This document shows positions 24,584 to 36,041 of a stretch of 64,000 bases of DNA, piece after piece. A program made the position numbers and the translations under genes. The stretch's first letter is position 1; each line of letters starts with the position of its first letter. Origin of the DNA: Ascaphus truei (lineage: Eukaryota; Chordata; Amphibia; Anura; Ascaphidae); assembly GCA_036426205.1 (NCBI GenBank), contig CM071568.1, positions 114,876,504 to 114,940,503 on the forward strand. The letters run 5' to 3'. The notes under the pieces were generated by a model that saw nothing but the letters and a program-made list of their open reading frames with translations, was not told the DNA's origin and made no database searches.

Positions 24584-25866
24584 TAATTTGTTGGGACGCA
24601 AACCACTACGCCTGAGTTGCTTCCAGTGCGTGACGAATCAGCTGTTTATCAGCTTGCACTCAGAATCAACACGAATCTGCAGCGGTGAATCTGCCACCAG
24701 CCACAGAGGAGGAAGGAGGCCAAGGGGAAGTAAGCCCACGCAGCCTGGCGTGTTGGGCTGACATCCTGGCCCCGAACCCGGTGTAACAGCTGTGTGAGCA
24801 GCACGAATTGCCTGCGTTATCATCTACCACCAGCTGCGAGGAGGAACGAGCGCAAGGGAGTAACAACGCGGTCTGGCGGTGTGCAGCTATCACTTGGCCC
24901 TGCCCTGTGCAGTAGCGTGTGAGCTGAAAAGAGAGGGATACTCTCAAATATATCTACCGCTTGCTTTTATCTTTCGTCCGGTGAGTGGGCACCCACTTGG
25001 TGTAGCTGATTATTGGTCCAACCATTGTCCTTTATATTGTCATAGAATATTTGTGTTTATATTATTTGTATATGTTTTTTATGTCCAGTGTTTTTAAACT
25101 ATTTTATTAATGTTGTAAAATTCCTATCACCCTTGATCTCAGTGTATATATTATTTAGTATAATGTTATATTATATGTTGTTTGTCTTTTATACATACAG
25201 TATTATACTATGTTTTGTGTTTTTTTACATTTTCTTTAAGCACATCTCTACCGTCTGGAATCCATACCGGTTTCTTCCTGTTGGTGAATATATCCTTTAT
25301 CTGCCGGCGCCTTCTTAATACTATATTTTTTCTCATATGTAGCATGGACAAACTTATTTTGTCCATGTATATAATGGGCAATATATTGGACATTATATTT
25401 AAAGGCAAGATAGGGCTAACACCAGCCTGGAGTAAGCGATAAAAAAGTGGTATTTATTGGCATTACTGCAGTTCTGAAAAAAATCGAGACTTAATGTATG
25501 GCATGAACGTGATTAAAACTGCTGTATTTAGTCATGTTGATACCGGTTTCGATATTTTTAGTGGTAGAAAAAAAAACCCATTGATTTATTGCACCATAAA
25601 AATAATACATTTGTTGATAAAACCGCATTTTCCGCTTACTGGAGTTTGATGTAGCTAGGCCATAGTTTTTAAACAAAATATTAGGGCACTCTCTCTCTCA
25701 GGCTTTCAAAAATAGAACCCAGGCACAAATATAAAATACAGGATTTATATTACCGTATAAGAGGATCCCACTCGTGAGACTTAGAATTGATAAGTGCTCC
25801 AGGAGTCCAATTTCCGCAGCTCAAGACCCTTTAATGGGGAACCGTTCCTCGTCCCCCGAAAATAAA

Positions 25867-26237
25867 TGTAAAGACAAAAACACAAGGGGAGCGCAGATTA
25901 AAAAGTGAAAATGAACATGAACACAAAAAGGCAGACTGGTTAAAAATTCCGCTACAGTGGCCGCAACGGGACAGAAAATGGTCTCTGAAAAGTAAGTATC
26001 CAATTCGAGCAATGCGTTTCGCCATAGCTTCCTCAGGCTCTCCGTCTGTCTTATTGAATTTATCAGCTTCATTATCTCTTGTACATGTAGAATACACTGA
26101 AAAGAGTGCGGTAATGTACCCTTGTGCGCCCTCGACGTGTCAGGTAAGTCTGGCTTATTTTTAACCAGTCTGCCCTTTTGTGTTCATGTTCATTTTCACT
26201 TTTTGATCTGCGCTCCCCTTGTGTTTTTGTCTTTACA
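25867..26237. repeat. Foldback element with ribozyme-like motif
   Basis: TGTAAAGACAAAAACACAAG at 25867 is the inverse of the sequence ending at 26237. The arms are about 85-90 bp (through GCAGACTGGTTAAAAAT) with very few differences. The spacer carries, on the minus strand, CTGAGGA (26030-26036), a short helix II and GAAACGC (26014-26020), the same signature as the other hammerhead-like repeats. Confidence 0.8.
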
Positions 26238-26342
26238 TAGTTTTTAAACAGCCTTTAGTATCACGTAGATTTGGATCGACATGGAGACTCATCTAACATC
26301 TTAACAAGAGAGGAAATGTTGATACTCCATTTGTTATATGTA

Positions 26343-26673
26343 CAGGCATACCCCGCTTTAAGTACACTCACTTTAAGTACACTCGCGAGTAAGTACATAT
26401 CGCCCAATAGGCAAACGGCAGCTCACGTATGCGCCTGTCATCACGTCCTGAACAGCAATACCGGCTCACTGCATGTACCGAAGCTGTGCGCAAGCGGGGA
26501 GACTATAGAGCCTGTTACAAATGCGTTATTTATATCAGTTATGCACGTATATGATGATTGCAGTACAGTACATGCATCGATAAGTGGGAAAAGGTAGTGC
26601 TTCACTTTAAGTACATTTTCGCTTTACATACATGCTCCGGTCCCATTGCGTACGTTAATGCGGGGTATGCCTG
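26343..26673. mobile_element. Tigger/pogo-like MITE, copy 2
   Basis: Ends CAGGCATACCCCGCTTTA and inverse CAGGCATACCCCGC, with TA on both sides (26341-26342 and 26674-26675). Length is 331 bp and it is collinear with copy 1 at 15594. The near-identity by eye suggests relatively recent spread of this family. Confidence 0.85.
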
Positions 26674-26675
26674 TA

Positions 26676-27730
26676 CTGTACTAGCCAGCACTGCGACGGT
26701 TTCTTACTAGCCAGCACTGCAATGGTTTCTCTACATATGACATCATTGCCGGTGAGATTAATTAAAACATAAACCAAAGACTGCCATTAAAATAATTAAT
26801 ACATAAAAATACATTAAGAAGCATGGTCCAAAGTTAAAAAAAACTCGACAGGGCCTATTTATACGGAATGTGACATTTCTTCGCAGCCATTTCACCGTGA
26901 CCACCTGCTTTTCAGCCGCAGGCAGACCCTTTACCGCAGCCGATCCACTCCTGGAACCTCCGCTGCCGGTCGCTTTGAAAGTAAGTTTTACTGCTTAGGG
27001 TGGGGGGTTAATTTAAGGGGTTTTAGCAGTTGGGGTAGGGGATTCATTTAAGGGGTTTTAGCAGAAAGGGTTTAGTGTAGGAGTTTAGACTAACGGGTTT
27101 AGGTTATTTAGGGTAGGGGTAGCATTAGTGTTCGGGGTTTTTAGGGTATGGGGTAAGGTTAGTCACTTAACTTGGCAGCGAGGGGCCGACGGCTGAGTGT
27201 CCTAGTGGTTGGGTGAATCAAAGTGAAGGGCCGGCGGTTAATTGGTCACGGTGGAGCGGCCACGACTAAATGTCCTAGATTGCTTATTATATCTGGCAAT
27301 TCTTTATATATATAGCATACAGTCATGCACAAAATGCTGCTGTTCAGCAAGACCTTTTTGTGTTTTGTTTACATAAAAAAGCAACAAAAGTGTTCTCAGG
27401 GCTGCCGACTGCTCTCCCGGGCACCAGGACTACAGATCTGAGCCTAGGTTGTTGAGGCCAGGGGAGGAGGTAGGGCTGCTGACAGGTTGTGTAGTGGGGA
27501 GCGAATGTAAGCAACCATACAAGTTTTTGAGTGGGGGGGGGCTCCAAGTTGTTCAGTGGGGGAGCGGGAGGACTGGTTACCTGTCAGTGGTGAGGTAGAG
27601 GCCCGCTCAGCTGATAGCGGTAATTGGAAGCTGACTCAGTCTTCTGCCAAACAGTAACCTATGAGTTTCTGCCACTGTCGGCGACCCCTTTTTTAGCCTT
27701 CATTTTCTGGATGGTTTGATCCAGCGGCAA
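26676..27730. other. No gene recognised
   Basis: Includes a GGGGTTTTAGCAG/GGGTTTAGG-type degenerate repeat around 26990-27150 that superficially resembles telomeric words but is irregular. No ORF with a domain. Confidence 0.4.
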
Positions 27731-27945
27731 ATTGTGTAGGAGATTTGCACAGCCTATTTGCAATGGGATTTAGAAAGTCCAATAAAACATTGCTGTATCC
27801 AGTATGCAGCAATTTATTTGCCACTGTTGGTTTTGGCACTTTGCTAATTAGAAAGTAACAACATTATACAAGTGCTTGAAAGTGACAGAATCGAATTACA
27901 AAAGTATTATGATATAAATTATTTAATCAGAGAAAAAAGAAAGAA
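27731..27945 (+). repeat. Dispersed repeat, copy 1
   Basis: Shares TGGGATTTAGAAAGTCCAAT, AAAACATTGCTGTAT and TCACTTTGCTAATTA-like segments in order with 31668-31884. About 200 bp, no ORF and no TIR seen. Family unknown. Confidence 0.75.
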
Positions 27946-28369
27946 GACACAGGATTAATGATTATTTCCAGACATTGTATTAACTATCATTTCATTTATT
28001 GACTTTCTGTGCTCTTATCACCAATCAGAAACTACATCACAAGTCTCATCACAGAGTGCGACTTTTATCTGTCTTCTCATCTGAATGTCTTTTGATTCAA
28101 TTTGGCTGCCTTTGCCCAGGTATGTTTTGAAGTTTTGTTTTTCTTTCACTATCTGAAAAATTAAATACTCAGAACTTCCCAGAGGGAAGAAGTTGATTGC
28201 ATGACAGCATTATGCTGGTGTCTGCTAAATGTCTCAGCTCTTTTTATTTTATTGTTTAAATAGCCGATTATTGTAACTCCTCCTATAGCTGCAGTGCATG
28301 TGCTGTTTGTGCCCCTCATGTCAACCATCCTGTGCCGTCCCTCCCAATACCACAGTGTATCAGTAACAC

Positions 28370-28795
28370 TTAGGCTGAGGACCCTCTGCGGTCGGCGACG
28401 CGTACGGCCGCGTGCGCTACCAGCCCCTTACCTGCAATCTGTTGGTCCCCGCTGCCTCCTCCCTCTGTGGCTCACTACGTGCTGTGACGCGTCAGCTGGC
28501 CAGTGCTACCAGAAGGTGGTGTTCTGAAGCGTTGGCGTATCACGTGGTGCGTGAGTGAGCCAATGAGGAGGTAAGGAGGGGAGCAGGGAAGGAGCTACGG
28601 AAGTGTGTGTGTATGTATGTGTGTTGTGTGTGGGGGGATGGACCGACGGGGGGGAATGGACCCTCCACTGACACCACGCCCCCCCCGCTCCAGCTCCCGC
28701 TCCCTACAGACAGCAGGTAGCGGTCAATTGCCTCTCAGCGCGCCGCCTGCATGCAGTGCGGGCACGCTGACTGAGGCAGCGGGGCCTCGGCCTAA
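28370..28795. mobile_element. MITE with TTAGGCYGAGG ends
   Basis: Left end TTAGGCTGAGGACCCTCTGC; inverse right end TTAGGCCGAGGCCCCGCTGC. The interior is CpG-rich, with GTGACGCGTCAGCTGG-type words. End sequence relates it to 35576-35925 and 57361-57785. No target duplication was resolved. Confidence 0.7.
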
Positions 28796-29027
28796 CATGC
28801 TTAATTGCTCTCCGCCGCACCAGAAGTCAATTTTTTTGACTTCTTAAAATGTAGTCACGCCACATGCACTTGATCATGTGCGAGCGCACGCACCGACTAG
28901 GGCCAGCCCCCCAGAGGGGCGTATCTTATTCGCGCCGCACACTCCCAGCTGCGAGCAGTGGTGACGAGGCCTTAATTAGAAATTCCTGCTTAAAAACACA
29001 GGAATACATTTTTTTTTAAACATAGGT

Positions 29028-29354
29028 TTGAAGCACGGGGTCACCAGAGCTGAACCCCATTAAATTCAGCTCCAGGCACCCCTGATTCCCAAGGTAAGGA
29101 CCTCCAAACGGGTGCCAGTAGCTCAGCAAAGTTTAAAACTCCCGCATCACATTGGCCTATAGGAATCCGAATCTGATGATATCAGAGCTTCCTATTGGCT
29201 CACAGGGCGCGGGAATTTTAAAACTCCGGCATTACGTCAACCCCGCTAGCGGAGCAGCTATTAGCACCCCCTACAGAGGTACGTATCTCCAGATTCCGGT
29301 TGGTCCCTGGAGCTGAAATTATTGGGGTTCGGCTCTGGTGATCCCCTGCTTAAA
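29028..29354. mobile_element. MITE with long TIRs (AAGCAGGGG...)
   Basis: The left arm AAGCACGGGGTCACCAGAGC and the inverse right arm AAGCAGGGGATCACCAGAGC continue matching for about 46 bp, through GAACCCCA and TTCAGCTCCAGG. The interior contains a further partial inverted repeat. A related element with CAGGGGGTCT-type arms lies at 47391-47668. Confidence 0.8.
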
Positions 29355-31480
29355 TCCTATCTAAAAAAACAAGAAAAAGAAGTTGCAAAAAAAAATGACC
29401 AGCTTGGATTGGCGCTTTAAGAGATTGAGGGGATATTCAGTTCAATTCAGTGGGAGTTTCCAGACAATTGTGGGCACTTCAGGGCTGATTGAATAAGACT
29501 CCAAGAGCCATATTCACTATATGGTGCTAAGCCGTAAGGCAACTTATGGACGCTGAGCACCACTGTAAATAAGACACCTCGATGTAGCACTTTTTTGAGC
29601 TGGATAAAGGAGGGGTTACATGTGTTTAGCAGGACATGCCCTCTCCTTCCACTGGAAAATAGTCCTCTTTTTCTCAGGATTGGTCCGCAGACAATGAAGC
29701 TAGGGAAAAAGGGTCAATGAAACACTTGATAGACCCGCAGTGTACTTTCATTATTACTGCCTGAAAAGAAATCTTTAATTTTCAAAGAAATTAAAAAAGA
29801 AAGAGAAATGTGTGCTTTAAGTGTTATTACATTTGTTTAAGGAAACCAATGACACTGTGGTCTGCCTTGGGATTAGTTGCACATTTCCCCGAATTTGTTC
29901 AAGTTGGATTCTCTGTTTCGGAGAGGAAGGCTAGTATATGCAAATTACCCCATTAGCATATTTCCCAGGTATCTCAGGGGTGCCCATTTTTGGTGCACAA
30001 GTGTCTCTCCACATGTTGCCTTAAGGTGTGTTTGGGGGTGGGAGGGGGGGATATACTGTACAGTATATAGCAATTGGCACTATAGTACAATAAGATTTAC
30101 TTATTCTCTCTCCTTCTTGTGCCTCCCCTATTCCTCCCCAAACCCATATTTCAGGGTCTGGAGGGTGATGAACCACTTTTAGGTATGACCTAAATAATGT
30201 CAGATTAAATGCCAGTTCTATACTGGATGCATTTAGTGGATATGCGATGTTAGAGAGGGAATATCTCTTTTGCATAGCATTTGCACTAACGCCCAGGAAG
30301 CAAAGTAACCATACTTTATTTAAGGATAGCACTGGGCTAATGTTAATTTAGGTTAATGTTAGGTTAAATAACTTAATGGGTCTCAAGAAGTTGTGGATCA
30401 CGTCTATGATAATGCCACTTAAGGGGATAGTGTATTAGAGACTCCTGGCTGGAAAAGTGAGGCCAAACGCACCAGATACGAATTAAGAAATTTCCATAGA
30501 TTTCAGTAGGATTTTTTTCTTTAATATATGTGGTGTACTTATCCACACAATTTTTTGCCCCAGTTTTGCAGCTAGGACCCCCTTGATTACTTTTACTGTA
30601 TGTCTGATGGTGGTGTGAATATCTGAGATAAAATAGACAATTGCTTAGGTGCAAATGAGATTCAAACCCAGTGTTACTATACCTTAACATATTCTTATTA
30701 AAACATTCCTAACCAATCACAAGCTTTTATATCCATATTACTACAGTATATTAAATATTCAGAAAACAGTGACTACAGTAAAGTGAATACAAGAATGGGC
30801 AGTGTGATTCTGAGTGCAAGATGACAACATTTAAGAGTGGATAGCTTCTAACCTAGGACCAAAGTGAAATAATGGTTCAGTTAGATTTGCCCTTGATGTT
30901 GGCATGTCTTTCATTCCTAATAAAGGTAGCATGTCTATTAAGCGATCGGAATCATAGAAACAGGACCAGTGAAACAACTTGTGAAATGTGTTACTGAGAA
31001 CCCAACAAAGAAGCACTGTGTAAAGTATCTATATATCTACAAATAGTTACTGCATTAATGTCACAAACCCCTGCTTATAGCCCTGTCATTTAAACGTCTC
31101 ATACTACGAATCAGAAACCATTGGCAGAAAACGTTAGGATGCTGGGGAACATTCAAACTCCGTCCATTCATTCGGATATGAATGCCAAACCTTGTAAATT
31201 CTAGAAAAGGTAACCAAATAGCAGCATAGTAACATACTGTACAGCAGAGCTCAGTAGCAAATTAAAGCACAGGGTCAGAGTCTCTCCGCAACTGGCTTAA
31301 ATGGACTTTATTTTTAAAAAAAATCTAGTCTACCAAAAACATATTCTGCCTTTTTACAGACAATTGATTGAATTGGATTGTTGGTTAGAGTAATTATTAA
31401 TTGATCTGAAGTCATGTTGATATACATGGAGTTATTGGAAACTAGACATAAGACATTTGAACTCTAAACTCTCTGCCTTC
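29355..31480. other. No gene recognised
   Basis: AT-rich DNA with short ORFs only (up to 105 codons), none with recognisable motifs. Confidence 0.4.
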
Positions 31481-32733
31481 TGCCCCACCTCTGACACTCT
31501 TGTCAACACATGATTGTACCCGTTTCCCTCCCTTAACCAGCATACCTCCCTTGTCCTCAGATGCACTTTCTGCACTAATACCTAACCTTCACTTAACACA
31601 TCTATACGATTCATACTCTCCGGCACCCGCTCCATTAAGTGCCTCTGGAGGAACTTCGGCAACAAATGGCGTATATGAGACTTGCACAGCCCGGTTACAA
31701 TGGGATTTAGAAAGTCCAATAAAACATTGCTGTATCTAGTATGCAGCATTTTATTGCCACTGATGTTTTTGTCACTTTGCTAATTATTAAAAATGTTTTA
31801 TTCAAATGCTTGAATGTGACTGAATCAAATTACAAAAGAATTCTGAAATAAATGATTAAATCAGAGACAAAAAGAAAGAAGATATGAATTCCCCCACTAC
31901 AAATGTCTCTTTAACTTCTTCAACCAGCCCCCTCTCAGGCAAAATAATACTACTTTTGTACACTAATAAATCCTCACAAATGTAACCTACGTCACCTACA
32001 GTATTCTCTTTCTTTGATTCCCTCCAGTGACCTCTTTCTACAGTACCTGTTTCTCTCTTTCAACTAGACCTCAAGACTTCCCTGAATACTTTAAGGTAAA
32101 GGTAGATCTAATCCACCATGACATCCCCATTACTTCCAATACTCCTCTCCTAACACCTTTATCATGTCACAGAATTAGAATTGTCTCAGCTACTATCCTC
32201 CCTTCCTTCCGCTATGTAGAACTTTGACCCCAGTCCCTCTTACCTCTTACACCCACTCCGCTACCTATACTTACACACATTTCAACTCTTTGCTCTGCTC
32301 TGGCACCTTTCCCTCTGCTTCCAAACATGCAATAGTCACACATATCCTAAAAACAACACCTTTAATCGTACTTCCCCCTTTAACCATTTCCTTATCACTC
32401 TCATGCCTTTGGCATTCAGGTTTTTTGTATTCATGCTTAATCAATTTTCTCAGCTCTAACCGCTCCTTCCACTGAAACTGCCCTCATTCATACACTTCCA
32501 AATCTTGAGGGTCCTACTCCTACTTTTTCTTAACCTCTCTGCTGTGTTTGATGCTATTTATTATGCTCTATGGAAAATCATCACTTCTATGTTATCTGTA
32601 ACAAAGCCCTCTCCTGGTTCTCCTCTTATCTTTCTAACCGCTTGTTCAGTGTGTCTATTACTAGCTCTTCCTCTTCTACTTGCGACCTTTCTTTTGGCAT
32701 GTCTCAGTCCAGGGACCTCCTTTTCTCCCTATA
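31481..32733 (+). mobile_element. L2-like LINE remnant, 5' of the forkhead element
   Basis: The plus strand between about 32220 and 32733 encodes recognisable reverse-transcriptase pieces of the L2 type, such as LLLFLNLSAVFDAI near 32510, then SWFSSYLSNRLFSVSI near 32610-32660, and a final FSLY at 32722-32733. Frames shift several times and stops are present, so it is a fossil. The dispersed repeat at 31668-31884 interrupts the upstream part. The coding sequence resumes at 33690 on the other side of the inserted TIR element. Confidence 0.75.
31668..31884 (+). repeat. Dispersed repeat, copy 2
   Basis: Second copy of the repeat at 27731-27945, with the same order of conserved segments and small indels. 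Confidence 0.75.
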
Positions 32734-33689
32734 CAGCTGCGGCTGCCTTTATCCTAAGGCGGCTGTAGCCGCACCGCTCTGATAACCGCAGCTAGACGCG
32801 GTCTGTTTTTTGTTTTTTTCCAGAGCGGTTTGCGATAGGTTTGCGCTCGGATTTTTAGAGCTGGCCGCAATACTGCAATACCGTCTAAAAACTCAGGCTG
32901 GCGATCGCGAGCTGTTGTCTTAAAAGTCTAATAGCAATTCAACCTACAGTAGTTGGTTTTACCATGACCTTTCGCCTTTTGAAGTCTCCATGATCAAAGA
33001 CACTGGAAAAATCTGGGGCAACACACCAATACCCTCCTCTAACTTTGGGTGCAGGATCAATACGAAAAAAACATTGATCGATACATAACTTTTTCCTTAT
33101 TGCACGCTTCCACACATGAGCATCTGGTAAAAATTTGTAAAAGTCATAATTTTGTATAAAATATTGATAAATTTGACCAACTGTGGCCATCTTATCATCA
33201 GCTGCATTAATTGCAGACCATATTAAATAAGCGTACGTTATGTCGGGTTTTTGGAACACGGACCGCAGTGGTGCACTCATCTCGGAACTCTCTGGACAAT
33301 AGAACACCAGACACTGTGCATTGAGTTTTTAATATGAAACGCCTAAATTGATACAGTATTATAACTTCTTCAGTACCAAGGTCAATTCACAATGGACTAC
33401 GGTGGTGTTTTTTAAACACCTGCAAGTCAACACATTACTGAAGCACATGTACAGTACTGTAGTGTACACATTAGAATTCATTACAATTCATGAATATCTG
33501 CCACCTGGCGGATACGCGAAGAATTGCACCCAATTAAATCCGAACCATTATCATTAAACAGATCAAGCGCGGGTGACGGCCGGCATGAATGCGGCATGAA
33601 TGTGGCATGAACGCGGTCAAGCGCGTGGCATTCTGAAAAAATCACCAGAAAATAACCGAGATGTGTTCAAATAAAAGCGGCCGCGGCTG
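32734..33689 (-). mobile_element. TIR element carrying a forkhead-domain ORF
   Basis: Left end CAGCTGCGGCTGCCTTTAT and inverse right end CAGCCGCGGCCGCTTTTAT form about 27-bp imperfect TIRs. TATA flanks both sides (32730-32733 and 33690-33693). Removing the element and one TATA joins the L2 reading frame FSLY to CTLSLWDLI, which supports a real insertion of exactly this interval. The only substantial ORF is the forkhead ORF on the minus strand. The right-hand 440 bp (33252-33689) is repeated at 62714-63156 with the same terminus. No transposase is encoded, so it would need one in trans. Confidence 0.85.
32939..33307 (-). CDS. Forkhead (winged-helix) domain protein, 122 aa
   Basis: A single uninterrupted ORF. 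Residues about 20-113 form an almost complete forkhead domain: KPDITYAYLIWSAI (helix 1), DKMATVGQIYQYFIQNY (helix 2), then FYKFLPDAHVWKRAIRKKL (turn and recognition helix), CFFRI, GGYWCVAPDF (wing 1 strand) and FDHGDFKRRK. The spacing matches the family. The recognition helix differs from the usual WQNSIRHNLS: Arg replaces the Asn and Lys-Lys the His-Asn that normally contact DNA, so specificity is probably altered. There is no activation domain. The second Met (MSAPL) is conserved in the copy near 62.77 kb and may be the true start. The ORF lies in a mobile element, so it could be a captured host gene or the element's own DNA-binding protein. Confidence 0.85.
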   Translation of the reverse strand: MFYCPESSEMSAPLRSVFQKPDITYAYLIWSAINAADDKMATVGQIYQYFIQNYDFYKFLPDAHVWKRAIRKKLCIDQCFFRIDPAPKVRGGYWCVAPDFSSVFDHGDFKRRKVMVKPTTVG

Positions 33690-33782
33690 TATACTGTACA
33701 CTCTCACTTTGGGATCTCATTAGATCATTTAGCTTCAAATACCACCTCTATGAAGATGACACAACTGTATCTTTCAACCCAT
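33690..33782 (+). mobile_element. L2-like LINE remnant, continuation
   Basis: Resumes the reverse transcriptase interrupted at 32733. The frame reads LWDLIRSFSFKYHLYEDDTT, with YEDD in the position of the catalytic YADD, then reaches a stop at about 33781. Confidence 0.75.
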
Positions 33783-33839
33783 AAGCTTCCAAATTACATC
33801 CAGCCCCAAGTCACAAATTTCAGAAAATGAAGCCATAGA

Positions 33840-34543
33840 GCAAATTCTCAGGGTACATGTTAAAAGAAAACACAATAGTGCAATATGTCTTATATCCAAA
33901 AAAGTGTTTTAAAGGTTGCCAATCCACTCACAAGTGTAGGTGTTATTCAAGCATTTTGATGTTTTGGGTTGATATTTTATGTTCTAAAAGTGCTTCAGAA
34001 ACCTAAGAGGATATATATATATATAGTGCAAAATAATTTCACTATGAGAATAAAAACACAGATTAAGAACACTCACAAACAGATGTTCTTCGATGCTTAT
34101 AGAGATTCACTCCGGGATAGTTAGAATGTCTGACAGTCCTCCATAGTGCAATTTGGAGACCTCCTATGGTCATGGACTGCACAAACCCAATGGAGGATGC
34201 CGGAAGGTGATCAGAGCCTGTGGGGGTCTCAAAACTGCACTATGGAGGACTGGTCAGACGTGCTAACTATACCCGAGTTCATCTCTATAAGCATCAAAGA
34301 GCATCTGAATTTGTGTTTTTACTCTCATAGTAAAATTGTTTTGCACTATATATGTCTCTGTTTTCTGAGGCACTGAGATGGCGACATAGAACACAAAGTA
34401 TCAGCCAACAATATCAGAATGCTTGAATACCACATACACTTGTGAGTGCATTGGGAACCGTTTAAACACTTTTTGGATATGACATACAGTATTGCACTAT
34501 TGTGTTTTCTTTTTCTTTTAACATATACCCTAAAAGAATTTGC
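33840..34543. repeat. Foldback element, arms about 0.33 kb
   Basis: GCAAATTCTCAGGGTACATG at 33840 pairs with the inverse of the sequence ending at 34543. Matching continues inward through AAAACACAATAGTGCAATA, CACTCACAAGTGTA and GTCCTCCATAGTGCA to a centre near 34185. The arms differ by several small indels. The short ORFs inside are not genes. Confidence 0.8.
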
Positions 34544-35064
34544 ACTCCGGTGGTGTTTTATGTAATCTTTTTTTGGGAACCTTCGAAAGTCCCTTCTCAG
34601 AAGGATTGTACTATATGAGAAATTATACATATATATTTCACTGTTTATTCACTGTATGATTTATTCACTGCTGTGTGGAGTGATTTGTGCTTGCACTTTT
34701 TCCCCAAGTCACCATTATATCTCTGCTAGCAGCTATAGTTGTATACCCTATATACTCATGAATGCTAACATGGCTGATACAGTAGCTGGTTGCTGAAATA
34801 TAAAATGGGTAACTGTTAATACAAGGAGCAGTATATAAAGGTGGGACTCACACCAAGAATAGGATACACGTTTACTAAGCAGATCTTGTTGAATCATCTT
34901 TATAGGTTATAATCTAAGAATTGTAAAGTGCCTGGGAAATGTCTATAACATGACCAAAGACTGGGGTTCTCTAAGGAATCCAAAAGAACCTCAAGATAGA
35001 CTATAACTACATACAACAAAAATACAATCCATTCTCGCTCACCAATGTATAAGTATTACTTATA

Positions 35065-35130
35065 AAATGTTTTACCAGGAAGTAATACATTGAGAGTTAC
35101 CTCTCGTTTTCAAGTATAGTATGTCCTAGT
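35065..35130 (-). repeat. L2-type 3' tail fragment
   Basis: TACCAGGAAGTAATACATTG followed by AGAGTTACCTCTCGTTTTCA is shared (inverse) with 63918-63955 and (same orientation) with 52085-52140. The 3' end pattern TCCTGGTAAAAYATTTTATAA with trailing (TAAA)n is that of an L2-like non-LTR element. Confidence 0.7.
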
Positions 35131-35575
35131 AATTGACTAAAAGCTTAACATTTAGACTTAGACGCACAAATTATTTTTGGGAGTATATTGTATCCCGCAT
35201 GGGATGCCTAGAAATGTGAACACTGTTATTATGACTGGTCTGCTCAGTGAATGATGTAGCACAAGTGGAACTCTGAGTGACCACTGGCTACTAAACTCAA
35301 CTGAAAATCAATTGATTGGTGCATATCCCGCATCTATGAATTATTTATATACCCCCAAAATGTCTACCCCTTGTTGCCGTGGCACTCTATTATAATCTAT
35401 ATGTGTGGTAATTAATAGCCTGTTGTGATCCCAAACAAATGTCGCAAATTGTTAACATACAGAGTAAAAAATAACTACATTCACTTAAACCTATAATGAA
35501 GCAACTATAATTTTCTTCTACTTTATTTGAGTTTGTAACACATTTTTACAGAGATCACACTCAGTGATGTATGGC

Positions 35576-35925
35576 TAAGGCCTCGAACATAGTTCGGCAC
35601 GCGAGAGCGTGACGTCACACACGCCAGTGCTTGCTGAGATCCGTGGCCTGCAGGTTTGCGCGATGGGGGCTTGGTGAGGGCGTGCCGGGGGGGGGGGGGA
35701 ATGCCTATGACGTCACGATAGCGGTTTGCTCTCATTGGCTGAACCGCGCACGTAACCGGACCGTCGCGCAGCAAAGGCAAACAAGTTTGTCTCGCCACGC
35801 ATCGGTCGCCTGGCCGCTCACGTGTACGTGTGCGTACTATGCAGATGCGCACTGGCCTCCATTGGTTTGGATTTGGCATGAGCGACGTCGCTCGCGCCAT
35901 CGGAACCAGTATGGACGCGGCCTAA
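35576..35925. mobile_element. MITE with TAAGGCC/TTAGGCC ends
   Basis: Left end TAAGGCCTCGAACATAGTTC; inverse right end TTAGGCCGCGTCCATACTGG. The interior is CpG-rich with many CGTGACGTCA-like words, in strong contrast to the AT-rich flanks. ORFs on both strands here (125 and 137 codons) reflect GC content. It lies just upstream of the truncated 5' LTR at 36042. Confidence 0.7.
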
Positions 35926-36041
35926 CGTTCTATTTAGGAAATGGGGGGAAAAAGTATCTGACACAAAGTAAAAGGAGAGTGGGACACAGTAAAAACTGGA
36001 GAAGTCACAAGTGGAAATACCTGGAGGAAGAAAATCCCATA

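Larger units (their letters stand above)
23734..25334. repeat. 1.6-kb palindrome centred on ribozyme-like motifs
   Basis: GAGAAAAAATATAGTATTAA at 23734 is the inverse of the sequence ending at 25334. The arms can be followed inward through GGCGCCGGCAGATAAAGG, the CCGTCTGGAATCCATACCGG-type segment and GTGAGTGGGCA to a 9-base loop at 24538-24546. Each arm begins at the centre with a hammerhead-like core. Arms are highly similar, with scattered differences, more on the right arm. It probably arose when two copies of one retroelement terminal repeat joined head to head. A single-arm relative lies at 49345-50225. Confidence 0.88.

Noticed and set aside
26990..27150. GGGTTTAG/GGGGTTTTAG words, considered as interstitial telomeric repeat
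   Set aside because: Units are irregular, not TTAGGG, and embedded in ordinary sequence.
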